This document shows positions 1-5,353 of a stretch of 18,397 nt of DNA, in pieces. Under the pieces are notes generated by a model, which saw only the letters and a program-made list of their open reading frames with translations, was not told the DNA's origin and searched no databases. A program made the translations under genes and the position numbers. Every line of letters starts with the position of its first letter. The stretch's first letter is position 1. Origin of the DNA: Phycisphaerae bacterium (GTDB lineage Bacteria; Planctomycetota; Phycisphaerae; Sedimentisphaerales; SG8-4); assembly GCA_030613765.1 (NCBI GenBank), contig JAUWLI010000022.1, positions 1-18,397 of the forward strand, read 5' to 3'.

Positions 1-1
1 A

Positions 2-20
2 GAGCCTATCCGAATAACCC
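2..20 (+). repeat. IS left terminal inverted repeat
   Basis: This 19-bp end pairs with 892-910 with one mismatch (third base G versus A). After it the left side has one extra C, and a shared TGA then continues the similarity. Confidence 0.88.
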
Positions 21-71
21 CTGAATGGCCGATATAATCAAAGGCAATGATGCCTTTGAAAGGATTCAGGG

Positions 72-482
72 ATGAAAGAAAGAAAAACAAAAAACAGATA
101 CAGGATTTCAGACGAATTATGGGGAAAAATCGAACCATTGATACCAAAGCATCCGAATACCCATCGCTTCGGAGGCGGCAGGCCGAGAGTGTCGGATCGC
201 AAAGCAATGGATGGTATTTTTTTCGTATTGCGAACTGGCTGTCAATGGAACGCATTGAACGAGACTGGTATTTGTTCCAGCAGTACGGCACACTCAAGAT
301 TTCAGGAGTGGAGCGAAGCTGGGGTTTTTCAGGAACTTTGGACGATGGCCTTGGAAGATTATGATGAGTTGAAAGGTATTGACTGGTCATGGCAATCGAT
401 GGATGGTGCCATGACAAAAGCCCCGCTTGGCGGGGGAAAAAACCGGCCCAAACCCTACGGACAGGGCCAAAAAAGGTGTTAA
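72..482 (+). CDS. IS5-family transposase, N-terminal frame (orfA)
   Basis: Encodes the N-terminal half of an IS5-family DDE transposase. Residues about 8-90 form the DUF4096 helix-turn-helix region (start RISDELW; core FGGGRPRVSDR and GCQWNALN). The first catalytic Asp is D111 in the SMDGAM block, followed by KAPLGG, where the reading frame breaks. The native family sequence continues GEKTGPNPTDR, which is found in the other frame (next entry). After base 440 this frame therefore reads nonsense to the stop at 480-482. The break is at G5A6 (432-442). Moving into the ORF2 frame needs a +1 shift, or the loss of one base from the run. Alone this product lacks the second Asp and the Glu and cannot be a complete transposase. 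Confidence 0.82.
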   Translation: MKERKTKNRYRISDELWGKIEPLIPKHPNTHRFGGGRPRVSDRKAMDGIFFVLRTGCQWNALNETGICSSSTAHSRFQEWSEAGVFQELWTMALEDYDELKGIDWSWQSMDGAMTKAPLGGGKNRPKPYGQGQKRC

Positions 483-906
483 ACGCAGTTTGCTTACCGA
501 AGCATCTGGCGTGCCAATTGGCTTGGCGATTGATGGGGCGAATCGGCATGACAGCAAGATGGCTGAGGCAACGATTGAGAGTATTCCGGTAGAGCGTCCT
601 GAACCTACAGAACAAAAGCCTCAAGGTATGCCTCTGGATAAGGCTTATGATTCTGGTGAGGTACGAGAATTGGTGAAAGAGTTTGGTTATACAGCTCACA
701 TTCGTTCGCGTGGTGAAGAGGCACAAGCCATTAAGCGTGAGGCTGGTTTCAAGGCTCGTCGTTGGGTTGTAGAAAGAACACATAGCTGGATGAACCGCTT
801 TCGCCGCATCTTGACGCGATGGGAAAAGAAACCGGAAAATTATTTGGCGTTGCTTCATTTTGTCTGTGCCATAATTACGTTTCGTTGCTCAGGGTTATTC
901 GGATAG
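427..906 (+). CDS. IS5-family transposase, C-terminal catalytic frame (orfB)
   Basis: Encodes the C-terminal catalytic part of the IS5-family transposase (DDE_Tnp_1 fold). It starts in the conserved GEKTGPNPTDR stretch. It carries the family block GVPIGLAIDGANRHDSK, the second-Asp block PLDKAYDS (about residues 69-76 from the TTG at 427), and the Glu block RRWVVERTHSWMNRFRR (E116), ending with the usual RWEKKPENYLALLHF tail. A TTG at 427 is formally available, but the protein is more likely made as a fusion with orfA by frameshifting, or it belongs to an element broken by one inserted base. Apart from this single break the whole transposase is intact and uninterrupted by stops. Confidence 0.82.
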   Translation: MAGEKTGPNPTDRAKKGVKRSLLTEASGVPIGLAIDGANRHDSKMAEATIESIPVERPEPTEQKPQGMPLDKAYDSGEVRELVKEFGYTAHIRSRGEEAQAIKREAGFKARRWVVERTHSWMNRFRRILTRWEKKPENYLALLHFVCAIITFRCSGLFG

Positions 907-910
907 GTTC
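892..910 (-). repeat. IS right terminal inverted repeat
   Basis: Reverse complement of 2-20 with one mismatch. It contains the transposase ORF2 stop codon (904-906). TA at 911-912 is the likely copy of the target duplication. Confidence 0.88.
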
Positions 911-1265
911 TAAGTTGCCGGTTTACGTCCCCGACAAACCAATTCTTGACATCGAGATACCAAAGTCTGTTTCCAATTCTGTCCTTTGTCATGTCTCTGC
1001 TACTATGTGGTGTAAAGTCTCAGGCCACAAAGCTTTCAGCAAACCGCAAAAGGAACGTTGCAAACGCCTCACCGCCGACACGGCCAAAAAGACTGTCGAG
1101 ATTCTCAATAACTACCTCAATGACCGATTTGCACCTGCTTATGGGTTGAGCCAGGAGGTGAAAGAATGCAAATCCTGCCATACAAAGGGCAGCGAAAAGT
1201 CAGATTCTCGTGGCAAAATGAGCTGTAGCAGTTGCCACTTCTCCCTCGCCAGCAAGCACCCATAA
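911..1265 (+). pseudogene. 3' remnant of a split-Soret cytochrome c-like gene (C_GCAxxG_C_C family)
   Basis: The frame entering from the IS right end runs 912-1265 and encodes about 117 residues with no start of its own. It contains a cysteine region typical of split-Soret cytochromes (SVLCHVSATMWCKVSGHKA, then ERCKRLTADTAKKTVEILN). Two c-type haem motifs follow, CKSCH and CSSCH, near the C terminus. Split-Soret cytochromes c are periplasmic dihaem redox proteins known from sulfate reducers and other anaerobes, where similar SxxxWC...ERC...LTxDxAxKTxExLN blocks occur; that match is from memory. The N-terminal part and signal peptide are missing and would lie left of the IS, outside the window. 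The most economical reading is IS disruption. Natural partial duplication is possible. Confidence 0.6.
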
Positions 1266-1362
1266 TTCCTGATTCGGAAGAACAGGCAGAAACTACTTGT
1301 TTAGGTATAATCGCTTTCTACGTGGTCGGTCCGTAGATGATGCTCCACTCCCTGCTGGTTCA

Positions 1363-1503
1363 CTACTCCTCGTTGTCTGTGCAAGGGTGATCTTTTACTT
1401 CACCGTGACATTCGCGGATCTGCTCAGGCGAACAGTCTTCCGGCTTCCCCTTCAAGTTCTCTGGCTTCTGGCATCCTTCTTTGTTTTCTTGGCAGCAACA
1501 CAT
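1363..1503 (-). CDS. 46-aa cysteine-rich small protein overlapping arsR
   Basis: A 46-codon ORF starts at the ATG at 1503-1501 and ends with TAG at 1365-1363. It overlaps the last 52 bases of arsR in another frame. Its start is preceded by AAGGAAAACAGAA, a plausible ribosome site. The protein starts MCCCQENKEGCQKPENLKG and ends KPEDCSPEQIRECHGEVKDH followed by PCTDNEE. It has seven cysteines, one in an ECHG block and one near the C terminus. I recall the KPEDCSPEQIxxCHGxxxxHPC signature from small proteins or C-terminal extensions near ArsR regulators, which argues that this is a real gene. Metal or metalloid binding is an inference from the cysteines. Overlap with arsR suggests translational coupling. 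Alternatively, a frameshift could fuse it to ArsR as a metal-binding tail. Confidence 0.65.
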   Translation of the reverse strand: MCCCQENKEGCQKPENLKGKPEDCSPEQIRECHGEVKDHPCTDNEE

Positions 1504-1817
1504 TTCTGTTTTCCTTTCTTTCCTGGACAATTATCTAACTTCACTTCCAACACATGGTTTATTGATTCTTTCCACTTGGAGAAGGTCTTTTCATTAAGTC
1601 GATAGTGGACGTAGTAGCCACGTTTCTCATCGATCACAAGGCCAGCTGCTCGCAAAATACGCAAATGCTGTGAAACTGCACTCTGCGTTATATCCAGTCG
1701 GTGTGCCAAGGCGTTAACACATAAAGCACGACCGTTGAGGAGTTGGATAATCTTCAGTCGGGTCCCAACCGACAGGACCTTCAACCACCGAGCCAACTTG
1801 TCTGTTTCTCTATTCAT
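1452..1817 (-). CDS. ArsR/SmtB-family winged-helix transcriptional regulator
   Basis: A 121-residue small regulator. The N-terminal winged helix-turn-helix is clear: VLSVGTRLKIIQLL (14-27), recognition helix region ITQSAVSQHLRILRAAGLV (43-61), and wing EKRGYYVHYRL. Members bind operators as dimers and release DNA when metal or metalloid binds. The classical As(III) site CVCDL is only partly kept: LCVNAL has a single cysteine, C33. Two further cysteines lie in a basic tail (C97 in DNCPGKKGK and C106). The effector is therefore not assignable. The C terminus runs through the start of the overlapping cysteine-rich gene. Autoregulation is likely because a 20-bp palindrome sits on the start site. 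No ars efflux or reductase gene is visible in the window. ATG at 1817 has almost no leader. Confidence 0.88.
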   Translation of the reverse strand: MNRETDKLARWLKVLSVGTRLKIIQLLNGRALCVNALAHRLDITQSAVSQHLRILRAAGLVIDEKRGYYVHYRLNEKTFSKWKESINHVLEVKLDNCPGKKGKQKCVAAKKTKKDARSQRT

Positions 1818-1835
1818 ATAAGTATCTACTTATAT
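1816..1835. promoter_or_regulatory. Palindromic ArsR operator candidate
   Basis: A 9-2-9 perfect inverted repeat, ATATAAGTA-TC-TACTTATAT. It overlaps the end of the -10 box and the first bases of the arsR start codon. AT-rich 12-2-12-like dyads are typical of ArsR/SmtB operators, so autorepression is the natural reading. Confidence 0.62.
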
Positions 1836-1862
1836 ACTAATACAGTTCTGAGTGGATGTCAA
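1834..1862 (-). promoter_or_regulatory. arsR promoter (-35 TTGACA, -10 TAGTAT)
   Basis: On the minus strand a perfect -35 TTGACA (1862-1857) is followed after 17 nt by TAGTAT (1839-1834). A start of transcription about seven bases further on would leave only roughly 10-12 nt before the arsR ATG, with no Shine-Dalgarno sequence. The message would be nearly leaderless. Confidence 0.65.
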
Positions 1863-2170
1863 CCATTTATTTGAAAAATATTCTGGTCGGTAGTGGTTCT
1901 CCCATAGTCCCTGCTGGACCAGCCAAAGAGGGGGAGTCGAAATCTCCCCACTCCCAATCCCATGCTCCAATTCTCTACGCAGAATGCACAAACCCACCCC
2001 TTTTCCCCTGTCGAAAGTAGACACGAACTACACCTGTAAAAAACACGTTCTTAACTCGACAAGGATACCACCAAATCCCAGCAGGAGCAAGGTGTCGATT
2101 TTGCTCGACTGGGGAGTTAAGAATACGGGAGAATCGAAGTTAGGAGTGGTTGAGTAGGGAGCTATTCTAC
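1863..2170. other. Gene-free, hairpin-rich intergenic region
   Basis: No coding region is supported here. It holds three inverted repeats: GCTGG-A-CCAGC (1913-1923), GGGGAG/CTCCCC with a 7-nt loop (1931-1949), and TTCTTAACTC/GAGTTAAGAA (2048-2057 with 2114-2123). It also holds copy A of a 59-bp repeat (1975-2033) and the direct repeat CTCGACTGG (2104-2112), which recurs at 2179-2187 on the sialidase promoter. Confidence 0.6.
1975..2033 (+). repeat. 59-bp dispersed repeat, copy A
   Basis: Matches 4771-4829 in the same orientation at about 52 of 59 positions without gaps. The core CCCCTGTCGAAAGTAGACAC is identical in both. The preceding CCAATCCCATGCTCCAA (1954-1970) also resembles 4597-4613. 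The first 12 bases (CTACGCAGAATG) recur inverted at 4841-4852. Confidence 0.8.
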
Positions 2171-2199
2171 TCGACATACTCGACTGGTCGTGGTAGAAT
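2171..2199 (+). promoter_or_regulatory. Predicted sialidase promoter (-35 TCGACA, -10 TAGAAT)
   Basis: TCGACA (2171-2176) and TAGAAT (2194-2199) each match five of six sigma-70 consensus bases, separated by 17 nt. Transcription would begin near 2206, giving a leader of about 60 nt to the chosen ATG at 2265. Confidence 0.5.
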
Positions 2200-2264
2200 C
2201 ATGCCGAACAAGCATCTGATACCGGATGGCTAAGTTATTTGCCGGAAGATATAGGAAACTGATA

Positions 2265-3389
2265 ATGAGAACCAGAGCAATTTGGATGATTACCATGGCA
2301 ATTGTAGCTGGATATCCAGCCTTGGTAGTCGGCGGCAAAGCAGGAACCCTGTTAGTGATAAATCCGAGCAAAGAGTTTCCACGTAATTCCGAAGGGGACA
2401 TAATTGAGTTGAAAGACGGGCGATTGTGCCTGATTTATACCCGATTTACAGGCGGCGGCGGTGATCATGCAGCAGCCGATCTTGTTATGCGTACTTCAGA
2501 TGATAACGGTAGGAGCTGGAGCGATGACAGAATCGTACTGCGAAGTACAGGTGGGCTGAACGTCATGTCCGTATCGCTTCTGCGGCTGAACAGTAGTGAG
2601 ATCGCTCTGTTCTATTTACGCAAGACGTCGGAGGAAGATTGCCGGCCTCTTATGTGCATCTCGACGGATGAAACACAGACTTGGAGCCAACCGACTGTCT
2701 GTATCACTGACAAGGTGGGATACTATGTGCTAAACAATGACCGTGCCGTCCAGTTACGAACCGGCCGGTTAATCCTACCTGTAGCTTGGCACCGAAGCCC
2801 CGGTGAGGCCAGGGACATGGCTGGTGTGATCATGTGCTACCTCTCCGACGATAATGGCAAAACCTGGCGACGCAGCAAAGACTCATTCAAAGGATATGGA
2901 ACCAATGGACGGCGAATTATAGTGCAGGAACCAGGCGTCGTTGAACTGAAAGATGGACTGCTGATGATGTTTATGCGGACCAATGCAGGGAGTCAGTATA
3001 TCTGTTATTCCCAGGATGGCGGTGACACCTGGTCAAAAGCCCAGCCATCAAATTTGGCTTCGCCTCTAAGCCCCGCCTCCATCAAGCACATTCCCTGGAC
3101 AGGTGATTTACTCTGTGTCTGGAATGACCATTCCGGGGTACATAATTACCCCAAGGGTCGCCGAACACCATTATGTTTGGCCGTTAGCAAGGATGAAGGC
3201 AAGACCTGGAGTAGGTCCAGGATTATTGAAGGCAATCCTGATGGGTGGTATTGCTATACGGCGATCACGTTCGTAAAAAACCGAGCGATTTTGGCCTACT
3301 GTGCGGGGGATAAGGAAATTGGTGGATTGAATAGACTAAAAGCCCAGGCACTATCGCGAGAATGGCTGGCATCTCTTTCCCAGGAGTAG
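2265..3389 (+). CDS. Secreted sialidase-family (BNR/Asp-box) protein
   Basis: A predicted six-bladed beta-propeller of the sialidase superfamily (BNR_2 type), 374 residues. Export is indicated by an N-terminal signal, MRTRAIWMITMAIVAGYPAL. Five Asp-boxes (SxDxGxxW type) are visible: SDDNGRSW (from residue 78), STDETQTW, LSDDNGKTW, YSQDGGDTW and SKDEGKTW. The opening FPRNSEGDIIELKDGRL and TGGGGDHAAAD blocks are typical of the planctomycete/verrucomicrobial branch annotated as exo-alpha-sialidase. Activity on sialic acid is not proven by these motifs, because the family includes proteins of other specificity. I chose ATG 2265 over ATG 2226 because it has AGGAAA upstream and starts directly at a signal peptide. 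It is followed by a lipoprotein phosphoesterase gene on the same strand. Confidence 0.82.
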   Translation: MRTRAIWMITMAIVAGYPALVVGGKAGTLLVINPSKEFPRNSEGDIIELKDGRLCLIYTRFTGGGGDHAAADLVMRTSDDNGRSWSDDRIVLRSTGGLNVMSVSLLRLNSSEIALFYLRKTSEEDCRPLMCISTDETQTWSQPTVCITDKVGYYVLNNDRAVQLRTGRLILPVAWHRSPGEARDMAGVIMCYLSDDNGKTWRRSKDSFKGYGTNGRRIIVQEPGVVELKDGLLMMFMRTNAGSQYICYSQDGGDTWSKAQPSNLASPLSPASIKHIPWTGDLLCVWNDHSGVHNYPKGRRTPLCLAVSKDEGKTWSRSRIIEGNPDGWYCYTAITFVKNRAILAYCAGDKEIGGLNRLKAQALSREWLASLSQE

Positions 3390-3497
3390 AAACCATTTCT
3401 CCAGATAATTGAGTGGTGGACCATTTTCCCCGGATTAAAGGGTATGATGAAAACATTTAAGGATACGAGCTGTAATTCCCATATAGATAAGAGAGTA

Positions 3498-4490
3498 ATG
3501 AAACCATCGAATTACATATGCTTACTACTGCTGTCACTCGCTGTCCTTGGCACTGGTTGCACAAGCCAGCAGGACAACTCATTCACATTGATAATGCTCC
3601 CCGACACACAAAACTATGCGGATATTCGACTAAAAGAATCCGACCAACAGCTCTCTACAGATGACCTGCGAAAGCACTTCTACGCCCAAACTGAGTGGAT
3701 CAAACATAATACCGAAGAGCTAAACATTGCGATGGTCGTCCACGTAGGAGACATCGTACAAACCGATTATCCACAGGAATGGGAAATCGCCGACAAAGCC
3801 TTCCAAATCCTGGATGACTCCACGCCATATATACTCTCCCTGGGCAACCACGACATGGGGTACGAAACCATCTCCGTCCAACCCCCAAAATACGGAACTG
3901 CTGTAACACGAGACACTCAGATAAACAACTACTTCCCACCCTCACGCTTCAATCACAAGCCATGGTATGGAGGCAACTTCAACAAGAGCAGCGAAAACTA
4001 CTACTGCATCTTCGAAGAAGCTGATATGAAATTCCTCGTCATATCGCTTGAGTTCGTCCCACGAGATAGCGTCCTCGCCTGGGCAAACAACGTCGTCGCC
4101 TCCCACCCAAACCATCGCTGCATCATAATCACACACTGGTATCTCAAAGAGGATGGCAAGAGATTCACGGAAAACCCCTACGCAGTAAAAGGCAACAACG
4201 CACAGCAAATCTGGCAGAAGTTCGTCAGCCAACACAAGAACATCTTCATGGTACTATCCGGCCACGTCCTCGGCGAAAGCCGACTCACCAGCACCGGCAC
4301 CAACGGCAATTACGTCCACCAAATACTCGCCGACTACCAGGGCCTGCCCAACGGTGGAAACGCATATCTGAGAATAATCACATTCATCCCCGACAAGAAC
4401 CAAATAGACACGAGAACATACTCACCGACCCAAGACAAATACATCCAAAGCCCAGAAAGCCAATTTACCTTAGAATACCCAATGCAATAG
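3498..4490 (+). CDS. Lipoprotein calcineurin-like metallophosphoesterase
   Basis: A 330-residue metal-dependent phosphoesterase of the calcineurin-like fold, probably membrane-anchored. From ATG 3498 it starts MKPSNYICLLLLSLAVLGTGC with a lipobox ending at C21. An ATG at 3444 is possible but would put a charged extension before the signal, so I prefer 3498, which has GAGAG upstream. The metal-site motifs are in order: PDTQNY (D36, Q38; a D-x-Q variant of D-x-H), HVGDIV (D85), LGNHDMG (N117, H118), ITHW and SGHVLG. Such proteins can act on phosphomonoesters, diesters or nucleotides; the substrate cannot be read from the sequence. It sits 108 nt after the sialidase, and the gap has no clear terminator or strong promoter, so cotranscription is possible. 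A repeat-rich region follows. Confidence 0.85.
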   Translation: MKPSNYICLLLLSLAVLGTGCTSQQDNSFTLIMLPDTQNYADIRLKESDQQLSTDDLRKHFYAQTEWIKHNTEELNIAMVVHVGDIVQTDYPQEWEIADKAFQILDDSTPYILSLGNHDMGYETISVQPPKYGTAVTRDTQINNYFPPSRFNHKPWYGGNFNKSSENYYCIFEEADMKFLVISLEFVPRDSVLAWANNVVASHPNHRCIIITHWYLKEDGKRFTENPYAVKGNNAQQIWQKFVSQHKNIFMVLSGHVLGESRLTSTGTNGNYVHQILADYQGLPNGGNAYLRIITFIPDKNQIDTRTYSPTQDKYIQSPESQFTLEYPMQ

Positions 4491-4770
4491 AAATCGCTCC
4501 ACCAGAGCAAGACCCAGCACATTTCTTCATCGGAGGGGTAATGGGGTGCAAGGGAGATAGGCAGTAGGATTCGGACCAGTCCGACACAGCCTCCCCCCAA
4601 TCCGATGCTCCAAATCCTCACAACCTCCCCCCAGGTGATCTACTATTTCAGAACACGAACTCAATTCGACTCTACGGGTTCACTGTGAACAGTCCCTGAT
4701 TCCTCGAATATCTCACCGTCACTAGGTCCCCTAGCCGTAGGAGTCAGAGCAAATATCCCTGCTCCAACTT

Positions 4771-4829
4771 CTACGCAGTTTGCTCATACCCACCCAGTTT
4801 CCCCTGTCGAAAGTAGACACGAATTACAC
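4771..4829 (+). repeat. 59-bp dispersed repeat, copy B
   Basis: Same orientation and length as copy A at 1975-2033, with about seven differences. The upstream similarity to copy A seems to be split, because the CCAATCCGATGCTCCAA part lies about 160 bp earlier (4597-4613). This suggests an insertion in copy B or a deletion in copy A. Confidence 0.8.
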
Positions 4830-4844
4830 AAGAATAGAGCCATT

Positions 4845-4866
4845 CTGCGTAGAAACTGCGTAGAAA
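4845..4866 (+). repeat. 11-nt tandem repeat, inverted relative to the 59-bp repeat start
   Basis: CTGCGTAGAAA occurs twice in tandem (4845-4855 and 4856-4866). Its reverse complement is TTTCTACGCAG, and TTCTACGCAG occurs at 4769-4778 at the edge of copy B, so copy B is bracketed by 10-bp inverted repeats. CATTCTGCGTAG (4841-4852) is also the exact inverse of the first 12 bases of copy A. Confidence 0.7.
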
Positions 4867-4935
4867 TAAATACCGTTAATTCATGAATTAATTTGGGGTG
4901 AGTTGTAAGCGGTTGAATTATAACGCCTTACATAA

Positions 4936-5008
4936 CTCCCCGAGTAGGACTCGAACCTACAACCTAGCGGTTAACAGCCGCTCGCTCTACCAATTGAGCT
5001 ATCGGGGA
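4936..5008 (-). tRNA. tRNA-Asn (anticodon GUU)
   Basis: A 73-nt cloverleaf on the minus strand. The acceptor arms TCCCCGA (5008-5002) and TCGGGGA (4943-4937) pair completely, with discriminator G at 4936. The D arm is GCTC...GAGC, the anticodon stem AGCGG/CCGCT carries loop CTGTTAA with anticodon GTT at 4975-4973, and the T arm is GTAGG-TTCGAGT-CCTAC. The 3' CCA is not encoded (next bases TTA), so it must be added enzymatically. Confidence 0.96.
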
Positions 5009-5066
5009 AACTGTACTAATTGGCCCAAGCCAATCTCTCAAACGCTCAAAGCTATCAGTTTCAGAC

Positions 5067-5094
5067 ATTATCCGAATTCCAACCAGTTTGTCAA
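5067..5094 (-). promoter_or_regulatory. Promoter of tRNA-Asn (-35 TTGACA, -10 GATAAT)
   Basis: On the minus strand TTGACA (5094-5089) is followed after 16 nt by GATAAT (5072-5067). Transcription would start near 5060, about 50 nt before the mature 5' end of the tRNA. The rest of the 345-bp gap up to the kinase start (5095-5353) shows no further gene and no convincing kinase promoter. Confidence 0.6.
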
Positions 5095-5353
5095 GATGCA
5101 TCTTTTCTTTGCTGCCAATATCACAAAAAAACGCAACTGCGCTGGACAAATAGCCGATTATTGTGTAAACTGGTGGTTTTACAAAGGCCGACTGAATTGG
5201 GCCGTGGTTCTATGAAAAAATGATTTTGGGCGTACTTGTAGCGTCTCTATCTCTAAAAAATGCAAAATTAACTGAACAGAAGGCCTGTTTGGCGCATCTT
5301 ATAAAAAGGTAGTGAAATATCCATAGATTGCTAAATTCCGGGTTCTTGGTGAT

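Larger units (their letters stand above)
2..910 (+). mobile_element. IS5-family (IS427-like) insertion sequence, complete
   Basis: A 909-bp element bounded by near-perfect terminal inverted repeats. The left end (2-20) and the reverse complement of the right end (892-910) match at 18 of 19 positions, starting GAGCCTATCC on the left and GAACCTATCC on the right. It carries one transposase in two overlapping frames, and the ORF2 stop lies inside the right repeat, as in compact IS5 elements. Base 1 is A and bases 911-912 are TA, which fits a 2-bp TA target duplication whose first T lies just outside the window. IS427-group elements typically duplicate 2-4 bp around TA. Length, split transposase and ends all fit that group. 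The near-identical ends suggest a fairly recent insertion. The right junction falls in a cytochrome reading frame, so the element appears to interrupt a host gene. Confidence 0.88.
4491..4935. other. Gene-free, palindrome- and repeat-rich region between phosphoesterase and tRNA
   Basis: No ORF here looks real. Visible structure is TCGGAC-CA-GTCCGA (4571-4584), GTTCAC-T-GTGAAC (4678-4690), CTAGG-TCC-CCTAG (4722-4734), GAGCAAA/TTTGCTC (4747-4753 with 4779-4785), copy B of the 59-bp repeat (4771-4829), the 11-nt tandem CTGCGTAGAAA x2 (4845-4866), and a perfect 16-bp palindrome TTAATTCATGAATTAA (4876-4891). Confidence 0.6.

Noticed and set aside
389..592. Third-frame ORF in the IS, reachable by -1 slippage at A-AAA-AAC
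   Set aside because: It has no transposase-like sequence; the family motifs continue in the +1 frame instead.
1317..1337. Stem TCTACG/CGTAGA as terminator of the arsR operon
   Set aside because: Only six pairs with a 9-nt loop and no T-run on either strand.
3942..4621. Antisense frames across the phosphoesterase and its 3' flank
   Set aside because: Low-complexity shadow translations rich in Val, Gly and Trp; no family resemblance.
4904..4932. TGTAAG/CTTACA stem just 3' of tRNA-Asn as terminator
   Set aside because: Six pairs, 17-nt loop, no U-tract; it could be a processing structure but this cannot be supported.
5161..5186. Imperfect inverted repeat GTAAAC...GTTTTAC upstream of the kinase
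   Set aside because: Short and mismatched; no clear promoter beside it.
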